A DNA stretch of 64,000 nucleotides from Planctomycetota bacterium (GCA_016207825.1 JACQZI010000023.1:124001-188000), one strand, 5' to 3'; positions 53,000-62,146 are shown, counted from the first letter of the stretch. A program made the numbers and translations. The notes: a model not told the origin generated them from the letters alone.

Positions 53000-53161
53000 C
53001 TATTTTTTAATTCTTATAGACAATGTTTGAATATCAGCTGTCGCTCCTGGAATTAGGTTAGAATCCTGTGCTTCCACATCAAAAGTAAATGTTCCAGCAG
53101 TTGTCGGTATTCCGCTTATTCTACCAGTCATAGAATAACCGATGAAAAATATTCCTCGTTC
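53000..53161 (-). pseudogene. C-terminal relic of an Ig-like (He_PIG-type) domain protein
   Basis: Between an in-frame stop (53164-53162) and TAG (53002-53000) lie 53 codons reading MTGRISGIPTTAGTFTFDVE and AQDSNLIPGATADIQTLSI, the typical end of a putative Ig (He_PIG) domain (G-x-I-S-G-x-P-x-x-A-G-T-F). No start codon with a ribosome site is present. It is a leftover of a larger surface protein. Confidence 0.7.
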
Positions 53162-53169
53162 CTACAATT

Positions 53170-53775
53170 TTATTTCTGCTTGATTTCTTGTGCGATACCA
53201 GAAAGACATTCTTTAAGTTTCGCCGAAGTGTTTGTATTATTTATCTTGTCTTCTAGAAAGACTACAGACAATTTTTTACCTATTGTCTCAACTAATAAAT
53301 ACTTTAAGGCTTCTTTTAAGAAATGTATCCGATGTCGGGTATCTTCACTATAGGTTAGTTTTTCTAATTCTGTATAAATTCGTTCGCTAACGGGTTCTAA
53401 TGATGGCGTCCCTATTTGGGCAAGAGCGTTAAGAGCAAACCGACCTTCTAATATTGTCCTTGGCCTTTCACGCTCAATTCCAAGATAGCAAAAATCAAAG
53501 TTTTTAACAAGTAAAGATAAAGACTCGTTGGCCCGATAAGTAGCCATTAATTTACAAAAGCTCACCTTGACTTCATCGGTTTCTTTATCCCAATTGGCCT
53601 CAAAATACTTCACCAGCTCTGTTATATCAGTTTTATATTTAATCACTTGACCATCCATAAAGTTAATTTTACCTTCTTTATTCATATCATTAAACCGCTG
53701 CTTGTTATCATCACCACTTAAATACAGGACACATCCTATTACCAGTAAAATCATTGTTACTTTTAATTTTATCAT
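53170..53775 (-). CDS. Secreted helical-repeat protein of unknown function
   Basis: A 201-residue protein with a signal peptide (MIKLKVTMILLVIGCVLYLSG; the Cys after VIG could be a lipoprotein site) and an all-helical body with HEAT-like turns (RFALNALAQIGTPSLEPV). A modest ribosome site AAAGGCGAG precedes the ATG. It lies 39 bp downstream of the large fibronectin-type protein on the same strand, so they may be one operon. Function is unknown. Confidence 0.75.
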   Translation of the reverse strand: MIKLKVTMILLVIGCVLYLSGDDNKQRFNDMNKEGKINFMDGQVIKYKTDITELVKYFEANWDKETDEVKVSFCKLMATYRANESLSLLVKNFDFCYLGIERERPRTILEGRFALNALAQIGTPSLEPVSERIYTELEKLTYSEDTRHRIHFLKEALKYLLVETIGKKLSVVFLEDKINNTNTSAKLKECLSGIAQEIKQK

Positions 53776-53814
53776 ATTCTCGCCTTTCTAATAATTTATT
53801 TAATTAAGATTAAA

Positions 53815-56800
53815 TTATTTTAAATCCCAGGTTAAATTAGTATAAGATCCGAATTCTACTTTATTGTCTTTTCTGATAGAGTTTTCCTGAATCCAATCAT
53901 CATTTGCTGGGCCTATTTTCTTTCCGCTTCGCACACAATACCACTGATAGACCAGTGAACATCGTATCTCTGCTCCATTATCATTATAAACAGCGTATTC
54001 TTTCATATTTGAGCGAGCTCTAATAATAGTCCCAATGGGTTCGTTGAGGAATCCAATGCCGGGGGCGTCATAGTCATATATTTCACCCTGCGATTTATCG
54101 GATAGTGGGTTATTATCCTGATAGACTCTGGGACTAGTATCGTTACCAGGGGGTATTACAATAGAAAAATTTCGAATAAGCCCTGGCCAAGGAATGCTTC
54201 CATTATTGGTGTCCTTAAAATATCTAAATGCTCCATCTCTTTGAAGAACCACAGGGAAGTTAAAATCTGAAGGCTTGACCGTTCCTTTCAGTTCAATCCC
54301 CAGTCCATATCTATCCCATCCCTTTCTCCATACGCCTAAATCCTCAAAATAATCATTCGCAATTTTATCTCTAGCAGCGTTTTCGGTTACCGGCGAAAGT
54401 TTACCAGATGTTTTGCCGGTTATATCCGAAACCCATAAGACGGTAAAGTTTATTTTATCATTAATCCCTCCTGTGTCTGCCGCTTCCAATGAAATCGTCG
54501 CATCTCTCATTGTCGTGCTTTCAGAGAACCCCTCAACCCAAAAATCTTTTGGTAATGCCGCATTTGAAAATTTATTATTACGACCATTAAATTTAATTTC
54601 TGTTCCACCTACAGGAGCTGTGAATATTTTAACTTTATCGTTATTTCTTGTAAGAATCAGATTAACATTACCGTTCCATGTGGTTGGGGTTACCCGCTTG
54701 ATCTCAATTTTTTTCCGAGGTGCATTATTGTTATCAAAGTTCCTAACCACAATACCTCCGATAGATATTTCATCTGTATCTAAAATACCGTCAATATCTA
54801 AATCTAATTCTAATACTGTAAAATCCTCTTCAAGAACACAAGTAATATCTTCTGTATAGCCACGCACCCGCACTTTCGCACTAATCGCTGTTTTATTTAC
54901 GTCAATGCTGGGGCGAACCCCCTTAAGCTGCAGGGTTAAGCCACCCCGAATAAATGTATAAGGTGGTTGAGTTGTTAATGAGGCATCTTCTTGAGGAATA
55001 ATTTTTGGTGGTTCGGTTAAGCCCATCATTACCGATGGCACCGGCCCCTGAATATAAATATAACAGGTCTGTTCTGTATCTACTCCTATCAGGTCATCAT
55101 TAGGGTCAAATGTATTGGCGAACTTTATTTGCATATCAATTACGGTAAATCGTTCTTCAGTCCAACCATACCCAACGGTCGTTAATACCACATCATCATT
55201 CTGGTCGCTGGTTGCCGTACCTTTAATTATGACAGTTATTGGCTCGCTCTTATTTTCTCCTTTCGGGATGGTTAAGCTGATAATATTTGGTGTTACAGTT
55301 GCGCGGCCACCAGACTTACCGGAAACCGGTATTCTCAAAGTAATAGATTCCGTAATCTGTTCTTTAGCCGTTTCTCCTGTAGCCATTTCTAAAGTAACGG
55401 ATATTTCTCTTGGATTATCCACTTCAACATACTCAAACTGTTGGATTACTACCCTGGTTTTCGGTTTTTTTGCATGCATTCGAGAAGTGGATTGATAAGG
55501 TGAATCGTTAAAAGCGGCAGGCATTGTTCCATCACTTATCACCTGAATAACGCCATTTTCTAATCCAATCGGATAAAAAGTGCCTTTTGAAACACGGCTG
55601 AAAGATACCGGTTCGCCAATTGTGGAATCAATATAAGGGCTTCTTATCCAAAGTTTTTCCGTTAGTTCAACTTGGCCAGTTACAAGATTTATCGTCCCGG
55701 AAGAAATCTGCGCCGGGTTATTAGCAAAGTTCATAGTTCCATAATTAATATTGTTTAACGTAAATGCAGTCCCTGTATAGGCCGTTCTGGTAATTGTAAG
55801 CGCAAACACCCCTGGATTGCCGGTTGGTTTTAATTCTATGGAGAGGTCACCTGTTAGGCTCGTAGTAATTACCTGCTCACCGGACTGTTGAAGACGAATT
55901 TCATTCTGGCAAGGGTATCCATAGAGATATAAATTAATTGCGGCAGTTGGGTTAATTAAAAGTGTTAAATAATCTATTAACAAATTAAGAGAATAGCCAA
56001 AAGATAAACGTGCTTCAACGGTCATTTCGTTATCCGTTAATTTCTCTAACTTCTTGGAGATAGAATTAAGCGGGTCAAGCGCTGATTTATAATCATTTAT
56101 AATAAGATATGATTTTGCTTCATTTAAACGGTCGGAGAATGATTCATAAAGCCCCGGCTTGATAATACCAGCTTTAACGTTATTAAGTGTAGTAATAGTT
56201 TCGTCTATGGTCGGAATATGGGCAAAGGTTACCGCCGCGGACATATTGGATGGCGCGCTATTACCGGCCACATTATAAGCTCTGATCCGGTAATAATAAA
56301 CCGCACCCGGAGAAAGATTCGTATGAGAATACGTGGTTGCGGGGACTTCCGGATTGGATTCAACAACCGCAATCTGGACAAACGGGTCGTGGCAACTGGT
56401 TTTGCTTTCAATTATAAAGCCTTGCTCATTATCCGAATTATCCTGCCATGTAAGATTAATCTGTGATGAAGATACTGCTGTAGCTACTAAATTACTCGGC
56501 GCGGCAGGCGGCTGGATTTGCGGGGCGAAATCCACTACCGCAGGCACTGCCTGCATATTATGCACCGTCCCGGTAAGGAAATAACCACGATATCCGCCAC
56601 TGCTATTTGTAACAGTGTAAGCAAATGTAGTCGTGCCGGCCTGTAAAGCCTTCCACGTAATAGTAAACGCCAGGCGATTCGGGTCACTGGGAGGAACATC
56701 ATCCTCGGAAAACCACATCCACGGGTCTACGATTATCCAACCGGTTCCCCTCCTTGATATCCCTGTAGAAAATGCCCCGGATGTAACATGGTCCGCTTCC

Positions 56801-57186
56801 ACAATATTCGGGTCAAAGGTTATCTTAAGATACCCCATGCAGAAATACCCAAACAAATCTCCTTCGTCCCATGTTATAAAATGTTTTATGGTTTTAGTCT
56901 GGCCTGCCTCCGAAAAGGTTTCTGTGCCGTTTGAATCCACCTTGACATGTAATGTATTGTGCCCTGTAAATTGTAGTTGCGTATTGGATGAGTCCAGATT
57001 ATCCGATGCCTTTGTGATTTCCTCTTTAAGAACGGCTTGAGAAAATCCGGCAAGCTCGTTTGAGGAAGATGTTGTTTCATTGCCAGCGGAGGAACCTGAC
57101 GTGATATCTTCCGCCCTGATTCCCAAACCCAGCAACATCCAACCCAAGAGTATTATAAGACCAGCTTGTTTCACTTTGCGTGGCAT
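53815..57186 (-). CDS. Large secreted surface protein with cohesin-like and fibronectin type III domains
   Basis: An 1123-residue exported protein. The ATG at 57186 (MPRKVKQAG) is chosen because AAAGGAG lies 6 bp upstream. In order: signal peptide (1-25); a beta-rich region (about 60-215, GYLKITFDPNIVEADHV ... GTTTFAYTV) resembling cohesin-type or similar carbohydrate-surface modules; an Fn3 domain (about 230-322, PPAAPSNLVATAVSSSQINLTW ... YYYRIRAYNVAGNSAPS); a helical segment (about 330-420); and some 700 residues of beta-rich sequence, including a calcium-loop-like LDLDIDGILDTDEI. No membrane anchor is visible at the C-terminus. It is probably extracellular or surface-bound; adhesion or matrix binding is a guess. 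Confidence 0.85.
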   Translation of the reverse strand: MPRKVKQAGLIILLGWMLLGLGIRAEDITSGSSAGNETTSSSNELAGFSQAVLKEEITKASDNLDSSNTQLQFTGHNTLHVKVDSNGTETFSEAGQTKTIKHFITWDEGDLFGYFCMGYLKITFDPNIVEADHVTSGAFSTGISRRGTGWIIVDPWMWFSEDDVPPSDPNRLAFTITWKALQAGTTTFAYTVTNSSGGYRGYFLTGTVHNMQAVPAVVDFAPQIQPPAAPSNLVATAVSSSQINLTWQDNSDNEQGFIIESKTSCHDPFVQIAVVESNPEVPATTYSHTNLSPGAVYYYRIRAYNVAGNSAPSNMSAAVTFAHIPTIDETITTLNNVKAGIIKPGLYESFSDRLNEAKSYLIINDYKSALDPLNSISKKLEKLTDNEMTVEARLSFGYSLNLLIDYLTLLINPTAAINLYLYGYPCQNEIRLQQSGEQVITTSLTGDLSIELKPTGNPGVFALTITRTAYTGTAFTLNNINYGTMNFANNPAQISSGTINLVTGQVELTEKLWIRSPYIDSTIGEPVSFSRVSKGTFYPIGLENGVIQVISDGTMPAAFNDSPYQSTSRMHAKKPKTRVVIQQFEYVEVDNPREISVTLEMATGETAKEQITESITLRIPVSGKSGGRATVTPNIISLTIPKGENKSEPITVIIKGTATSDQNDDVVLTTVGYGWTEERFTVIDMQIKFANTFDPNDDLIGVDTEQTCYIYIQGPVPSVMMGLTEPPKIIPQEDASLTTQPPYTFIRGGLTLQLKGVRPSIDVNKTAISAKVRVRGYTEDITCVLEEDFTVLELDLDIDGILDTDEISIGGIVVRNFDNNNAPRKKIEIKRVTPTTWNGNVNLILTRNNDKVKIFTAPVGGTEIKFNGRNNKFSNAALPKDFWVEGFSESTTMRDATISLEAADTGGINDKINFTVLWVSDITGKTSGKLSPVTENAARDKIANDYFEDLGVWRKGWDRYGLGIELKGTVKPSDFNFPVVLQRDGAFRYFKDTNNGSIPWPGLIRNFSIVIPPGNDTSPRVYQDNNPLSDKSQGEIYDYDAPGIGFLNEPIGTIIRARSNMKEYAVYNDNGAEIRCSLVYQWYCVRSGKKIGPANDDWIQENSIRKDNKVEFGSYTNLTWDLK

Positions 57187-57338
57187 AAGCAACTCCTTTT
57201 ACATATTATTATATTGTTACAGACCGTTTCCCCTGATTGGTGCTATCCGCAAAGGTGTGTTCTCAATTAATCAGGAATCAATTATCAATTAATACAAGTA
57301 TAAAATATCATTCTCAAGGTGTCAAGAGATTTTATATC

Positions 57339-58727
57339 CTACACTTGCTCAGGCTCTTTCCTGAAGACTATCAGCTGTGCTTTGGAAATGGCCTCTCTTA
57401 AAGACCCTATTTTTACCGGGGTTAGTTCAGGAGAATGACTCAATCCCTTGGCATTCTTGATTGGCATCATAATTTGCTTAAACCCGAGGCGCTGGGTTTC
57501 ATTAATGCGCTGGTTTATCTGGTTTACCCCGCGAACCTCCCCGGTCAGGCCAATCTCCCCTACCATCACGGTTTCATTGGATATGGGTTTGTTCTTGATA
57601 GATGATACTATCGCCAAAGCTATCGCCAAATCCGCCGCCGGTTCGTCTATCTTTACCCCGCCCACGACATTGACAAAGACGTCCTGGTTGGAAAACGACA
57701 GTCCGATACGCCGTTCCAATACCGCCAGTATCATCAGGACACGGTTAAAATCCACCCCGCTTACCCGCCGACTCGGCACGGAATAAAACGACGGCGCAGT
57801 CAATGCCTGTATTTCAACCAGAAGCGGCCTGGTTCCGATAATCGTGGGCATAACGACCCTGCCGGCAGAGGTATCGTCATGGTCTCCGATAAATAGCGCC
57901 GATGGATTGGTCACCTCCTGCAGGCCTTCCTTATCCATATCAAAAAGCCCGATTTCGTTGGTAGAGCCGAAACGATTCTTGACAGCGCGCAGTATTCTAA
58001 ACGACTGGAACCGGTCGCCTTCAAAATATAATACCGTATCAACCATGTGCTCAAGCGTCCTCGGACCGGCAAGAGAGCCTTCCTTGGTAACGTGTCCGAT
58101 AAGGAATAAAGCAATACTCTTACGTTTGGCCAGATACATGAGTTCCAGGGTAGATTCACGCACCTGGGTAACTGTGCCGGGCGTGCCGGGAAGCTGGGGT
58201 TTATATATCATCTGAATAGAATCTATAATCAGGAAATCCGGATTGTATTCTTCGACATAGCCTCCGATAACGTCCAGGTTGGTCTCCGAAACCAAGAGAA
58301 GATTGTCGGAATTGGTGCCTAACCGCTCGGCGCGGATTTTGGTCTGGTAGATGGATTCCTCGGCGCTTACATATAACACCTTTTTGCCGAGTTCGCAGAG
58401 CTTGCCGGAGACCTGAAGGATAAGAGTGGATTTGCCGATGCCCGGGTCGCCGCCGATAAGCGTGGCAGAGCCGGAAACGATGCCGCCGCCCATAATCCTA
58501 TCCAACTCATTAATGCCGGTAGAGACGCGTTCTTTATCTATGCTTTTTATTCGGCTCACCGGCTGGGGCTTTTCCCCGGAAAGAATCGGGCGGTCGGTCA
58601 GGGCGGTCGGGGTAATGACTTCCTCAATCAGGCTTCCCCAAACGCCGCAATCCGGGCATTTGCCGAGCCACTTGCCGGTTTCATAACCGCATTGCTGGCA
58701 GCGAAAGGCTTTCTTCAACTTCTTCAT
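57339..58727 (-). CDS. radA: DNA repair protein RadA (Sms)
   Basis: A 462-residue RadA: N-terminal zinc finger CQQCGYETGKWLGKCPDCG, RecA-like core with Walker A GGDPGIGKSTLILQ (about residue 93) and Walker B DFLIIDSIQ, the RadA-specific KNRFG motif in RAVKNRFGSTNEIG, and a Lon-protease-like C-terminal domain (about 290-455, lacking the protease dyad). It is a branch-migration helicase in recombination. It is last in the minus-strand group with rsmE and a four-helix-bundle gene. Confidence 0.97.
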   Translation of the reverse strand: MKKLKKAFRCQQCGYETGKWLGKCPDCGVWGSLIEEVITPTALTDRPILSGEKPQPVSRIKSIDKERVSTGINELDRIMGGGIVSGSATLIGGDPGIGKSTLILQVSGKLCELGKKVLYVSAEESIYQTKIRAERLGTNSDNLLLVSETNLDVIGGYVEEYNPDFLIIDSIQMIYKPQLPGTPGTVTQVRESTLELMYLAKRKSIALFLIGHVTKEGSLAGPRTLEHMVDTVLYFEGDRFQSFRILRAVKNRFGSTNEIGLFDMDKEGLQEVTNPSALFIGDHDDTSAGRVVMPTIIGTRPLLVEIQALTAPSFYSVPSRRVSGVDFNRVLMILAVLERRIGLSFSNQDVFVNVVGGVKIDEPAADLAIALAIVSSIKNKPISNETVMVGEIGLTGEVRGVNQINQRINETQRLGFKQIMMPIKNAKGLSHSPELTPVKIGSLREAISKAQLIVFRKEPEQV

Positions 58728-58775
58728 AAGTTACAAGTAAAAATGAGCAATGAACAATTAAGAAATACAAATAAA

Positions 58776-59150
58776 TTATTTGGCGTTCTTTTTCAGGTTC
58801 TGCTTAGAAGTCTTAACACTTTTCCCGAATATTTTCTTAATTTCCAAGGATTCCTGTATTAACTTATCAATATCCTCCGATTTGTTTAATTCAGAATCCT
58901 TTAATAATCTTAACCAAAGATTAGTTTCTTTTGCTTCCTTAAAAGAAATACTTAATTTATAGGTAAAATCCTCTTTACTGAACGCAACAGTGGCTTCCTC
59001 ATAATTCGCCGCGATAGAAGTTGCCGAGCGCAATAATTGGCGGCCAATTTCCTGCGCCGCCATCTCACGCGGGAGCTTTCTGACCAATTCAATTACACTC
59101 AAAGCAAACTTATAAGTTCTATCCGAAAGGTCGTTTTCAATACTGCTCAT
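58776..59150 (-). CDS. Four-helix bundle protein (23S rRNA intervening-sequence type)
   Basis: A 124-residue all-helical protein of the four-helix-bundle/IVP family: YKFALSVIELVRKLPREMAAQEIGRQLLRSATSIAANYEEA and KLSISFKEAKETNLWLRLLKDS are characteristic. Members occur inside 23S rRNA intervening sequences or as free mobile-looking genes; the function is not established. Its ATG overlaps the rsmE stop (ATGA), and the overlap itself lies in a repeat word CAATTAGCAATGAACAATGA. A matching word lies just after its 3' end, so it appears carried in by repeats. Confidence 0.9.
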   Translation of the reverse strand: MSSIENDLSDRTYKFALSVIELVRKLPREMAAQEIGRQLLRSATSIAANYEEATVAFSKEDFTYKLSISFKEAKETNLWLRLLKDSELNKSEDIDKLIQESLEIKKIFGKSVKTSKQNLKKNAK

Positions 59151-59938
59151 TGTTCATTGCTAATTGCTAATTGATATTTAAGCATCGCCAGCATCGCCAC
59201 GGCGGCGGTTTCCACCCTCAATATTCCGCCCACCGGCATCTGGACCGCCTTAAACCCGGCGGCCTTGGCCTTTTCCACTTCATCAGGCGAGAAATCGCCT
59301 TCCGGCCCGATGAGGTATAGTATCTTTACACACCCCCTACCCCCTCCCCGATTAGGTCGGGACTCCGCTGCCGCTACGCTTATTAGAGGGGAATATGTTA
59401 TCAAATCATCTCCTTCGGGATAAGCTAAGAGTTTTATATTGTAGTCGTTTATTGTACCAAGTAATTTCGCAAATGGCAATATTTCCGCGATTTCCATAAC
59501 GGTGGATTGGGATGATTGCCTGGCGGCCTCCACGGCTATCTTTTTCCAACGCTTAACCTTGTTTTCGCCGACGTCCCTGACGACACTGCGCCTGGTTTCC
59601 ATGGGGATAAGCTTATTAAGCCCTAGTTCAGCGCACTTTTCCACCAGCCAGTCCATCCGGTTGCCTTTGGGAATAGCGACAGCAAGAGAGATATTAGTTG
59701 TTGGTTGTTGGTTGTTAGTTGTTGGCTCTTGCGGAATAATTTTTAGCTGTGTATTCTTGCCAAGCACACTTATTTGCGCATGATGAATATTGCCGGATTT
59801 ATCGAAGAGTTCCACCTTATCGCCGATTTTCAGGCGGAGAACCCGGCTAAGATGCAGGGACTGTTCTTCGTCAAGGGAGACCTCCGCTTCCGCGCCGGTA
59901 ACGGGCGTATCTATGTAGAATCTATGAAGCCGTTTCAT
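59147..59938 (-). CDS. rsmE: 16S rRNA m3U1498 methyltransferase
   Basis: A 263-residue SPOUT methyltransferase: N-terminal PUA-like part (HLSRVLRLKIGDKVELFD) and the knotted domain with LAVAIPKGNRMDWLVEKCAELGLNKLIPMETRRSVV, WKKIAVEAARQSSQS, LIGPEGDFSPDEVEKAK and GGILRVETAAVAML. Two loops are repeat-derived: PTTNNQQPTTN (DNA 59694-59726, GTTGTTGG words) and SPLISVAAAESRPNRGGGRG (DNA 59329-59392, GC-rich word containing TCGGGACTCCGCTGCCGCTA). The C-terminus QLAISNEQ is also encoded by a repeat word that runs into the next gene. The core motifs are intact. Confidence 0.95.
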   Translation of the reverse strand: MKRLHRFYIDTPVTGAEAEVSLDEEQSLHLSRVLRLKIGDKVELFDKSGNIHHAQISVLGKNTQLKIIPQEPTTNNQQPTTNISLAVAIPKGNRMDWLVEKCAELGLNKLIPMETRRSVVRDVGENKVKRWKKIAVEAARQSSQSTVMEIAEILPFAKLLGTINDYNIKLLAYPEGDDLITYSPLISVAAAESRPNRGGGRGCVKILYLIGPEGDFSPDEVEKAKAAGFKAVQMPVGGILRVETAAVAMLAMLKYQLAISNEQ

Positions 59939-60030
59939 ACAACTAATAAGTTACAATGAACAAGTATCAATGAGCAAGGAATTTCATCCTTAATTGTTAA
60001 TTGCTAATTGTTCATTGTCACTTGTAACCA

Positions 60031-60072
60031 ATAAAAAACCCCCCGGATTTTTAATATCCGAGGGGCTTTTAT
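60031..60072. terminator. Bidirectional-looking terminator between rsmE and the porin gene
   Basis: CCCCTCGGATATT pairs with AATCCGGGGGG (minus-strand reading) and is followed by TTTTTT. On the plus strand the same hairpin ends in a shorter T-run. It terminates the porin gene, whose stop is at 60101. Confidence 0.8.
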
Positions 60073-60100
60073 CTGTGCAATTAAGCACTTACATACAGGG

Positions 60101-61627
60101 TTAGAATTTTACATTGGCCCCAAACATAAGCAGGGTCATCGAGTCAAAGGTTTCATAAGCGCCTGCATTCGTCGGTGTCGGGTTTGTAAAGGCGATTGAA
60201 TCGAAGAAATCGCCACCGGATAACATTCCCAAACCGAGAACGAAATCGACATTATCAGAATACTTTAAAGTAGCCTTAATATCGACTTCCATTCCGAGCG
60301 CATCGTCTGCGGCTTTCGCCACATCATCACCAGTTAACAGCAAGCCATCCGGACCGGCAGTATTAGTGAACGGCGGAGTGTCAAGCGTAAACTGGCCGAT
60401 GAGCATCTTCAGGTTAAGGGGCATCGAGTTCCCGCCTAATTTGAGTGAGGTTTTAATCCCCGCCTCTATCTTAATAGCGTTATAATTGCTATCAAGATCC
60501 AGACCGTAGAGAGAATCCTCTAAGATCATGGTTGATTGTGAGTTCTCGTAGGAGATAAAGTGATTATTTTCGGTATATTTTACGGAGGCTGATTTATAGG
60601 CATTCGAATCATCACCGCCGCTTACGTTCCACATGGAAAGATCCACGTAGGGCTTTACCGAAACATCGACGAAATCATATCTTCCGCCGAGACGATAAGC
60701 CGAAGCAACTTGGTCGACATCCGCTACCTGTCCGGCAGCGTTGACACCAATATTGCTAAGAGTGCCGGTCTGGTTGTAATACTCAAAATAGAGTTCCAGA
60801 TTAGGCACTGCACCGAAATAATCCACTCCAAACCCGATGGTCATGGCGTTCAATCCGGTATTTAAAGCTGCCCCACCGTTGGTATCCGGGTTATTCATCT
60901 GGGCAATTAATACCTTAAGAACGTTCTTTTCACCGGGTAGTTTGTAGGCGACATTCACCCCGACCAAATTATCATTGGCGCGGGCGGCTCCTGTCTGCCT
61001 GGTCACCCCATACATGAAGTCGACCTGATAGTTATCGTCCTTCAGCGAGCCGTAATTAAACAGGAACCCGCTGAATTCAGAAACTCCACGAGCGGTTGCT
61101 GCGTTGGCAGCAATCTGGCTATCCATAGGCAGCCAAACGCTGTAGGTCTGCGCTTCGGAAACATCCATAAAGAAGGCGCCTTCGCCTTCCCTGAGGGTAA
61201 ATTTAAGGTCCTGGATTCCATAGCTCATTGTTAGTTTAGGGCTGAAAAATTCACCTACCCTGATGTAAGCCTGTTCAATGGCAGGAGAAATGTTATCGGC
61301 TCCGCCTAAATCCACGTTGGAAGCGGTGCCTGTTGCCGCTGCGCCGGCGTCATTAAGAGCGCTCACGCGGCGGTTTTCGAACTGAACAATCGCGGTCACT
61401 TTCTCTGCCAATTCCCATTTCGTATTAATCGTAATGAGAGGTGTCAAAATCGTGTCGCTGTGTGAAAGTGCCCCGTTGTGGAAGGTATTGATTTCCTTGC
61501 TGCGATAAGCAGTAGGAAGCTCAACATCTCCTGACAGGCTGAAGCTTGCCGGCACATCTGCCAGAGAGCTGCCCGCCACCAGTCCGACTAACATTATGCT
61601 TAAAACAACTAACCCGAGTTTCTTCAT
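60101..61627 (-). CDS. Outer-membrane beta-barrel porin-like protein
   Basis: A 508-residue exported protein. The signal peptide MKKLGLVVLSIMLVGLVAGS ends near residue 23 and is followed by alternating amphipathic strands with frequent aromatic girdle residues, long polar loops and a terminal phenylalanine (LLMFGANVKF), as recognised by the BAM machinery. No named family is evident; it looks like the general porin/alginate-export-like barrels of anaerobes. It has an AAAGGAGG ribosome site and a consensus promoter about 230 nt upstream, implying strong expression and a long leader. Confidence 0.8.
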   Translation of the reverse strand: MKKLGLVVLSIMLVGLVAGSSLADVPASFSLSGDVELPTAYRSKEINTFHNGALSHSDTILTPLITINTKWELAEKVTAIVQFENRRVSALNDAGAAATGTASNVDLGGADNISPAIEQAYIRVGEFFSPKLTMSYGIQDLKFTLREGEGAFFMDVSEAQTYSVWLPMDSQIAANAATARGVSEFSGFLFNYGSLKDDNYQVDFMYGVTRQTGAARANDNLVGVNVAYKLPGEKNVLKVLIAQMNNPDTNGGAALNTGLNAMTIGFGVDYFGAVPNLELYFEYYNQTGTLSNIGVNAAGQVADVDQVASAYRLGGRYDFVDVSVKPYVDLSMWNVSGGDDSNAYKSASVKYTENNHFISYENSQSTMILEDSLYGLDLDSNYNAIKIEAGIKTSLKLGGNSMPLNLKMLIGQFTLDTPPFTNTAGPDGLLLTGDDVAKAADDALGMEVDIKATLKYSDNVDFVLGLGMLSGGDFFDSIAFTNPTPTNAGAYETFDSMTLLMFGANVKF

Positions 61628-61860
61628 ATTTCCTCCTTTTAAAACAAACTTACTAGGGTGGTCCAGTTATCAAGATAAGATTCTGTCACTCTTAGGAAGC
61701 GGCAAACCTTAATAATTTCCCATCTTATCTCTTATACTTTCTCACCTCCTTTCTTATTTTTATGTCAGGACCATTTCCCTCAAGACCCTTTAGAAACATT
61801 ATCTAAATTTTCCAATCTGCCTCATTTAGATACCGCTTCTAAGAGGCCAAGCAAATTCCG
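61628..61860 (-). promoter_or_regulatory. Long structured 5' leader of the porin gene
   Basis: The promoter at 61864-61891 gives a leader of about 230 nt. It contains TATCTAAAT ... ATTTAGATA and GATAAGAT ... ATCTTATC inverted repeats. Between them is a full anti-16S match AAGGAGGTGA (61751-61742) with no start codon at usable distance. The same context (GAAAGGgGGTGAGAcAG) directly precedes the ATG of the neighbouring barrel gene at 62752, so this may be a decayed gene start. Confidence 0.55.
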
Positions 61861-61863
61861 ACA

Positions 61864-61891
61864 ATTATACTCAAAATTCCCTTCTTGTCAA
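61864..61891 (-). promoter_or_regulatory. Consensus promoter of the porin gene
   Basis: On the minus strand TTGACA (61891-61886), 16 bp, TATAAT (61869-61864): perfect -35 and -10 boxes. The core and downstream bases closely resemble the promoter at 62823-62850. Confidence 0.75.
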
Positions 61892-62109
61892 GAGAAAAAT
61901 CATTTTTTGGATAAAATTTTTTCCTTAACAGGATACAACCCAAGCCCCGGCCCTTTTAGCCCATTAGGATAATATCGGTAAATATGAGGGTAAGGCTTTA
62001 GAATAATATTAGGTATACTCAAGAATGAATAACCCCCACCTCCGGTGGGGGCGACTTAACAGTCCCCGCCCTAAATCGGGCGTGGAATAAAGTCGTAGAG
62101 TCGAAAAAA
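61892..62109. other. Non-coding spacer between the porin promoter and the upstream terminator
   Basis: No gene is seen. It includes CCCCCACC-TCC-GGTGGGGG (about 62034-62052), a perfect GC-rich palindrome, and GCCCTAAATCGGGC, both of the dispersed-repeat type. Confidence 0.6.
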
Positions 62110-62146
62110 TAGCCCCCGAACTTTCGTCCGGAGGCTATTTTAGATT
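62110..62146 (-). terminator. Terminator of the 197-residue barrel gene
   Basis: On the minus strand AATAGCCTCCGGACG, loop, TTCGGGGGCTATT then TTTT form a strong hairpin, 13 bp beyond the stop codon at 62159. Confidence 0.8.

Noticed and set aside
61720-61751. Leader peptide behind AAGGAGGTGA in the porin leader
   Set aside because: The nearest ATG is 18 nt away and the overlapping GTG lacks its own site, so no leader ORF is supported.
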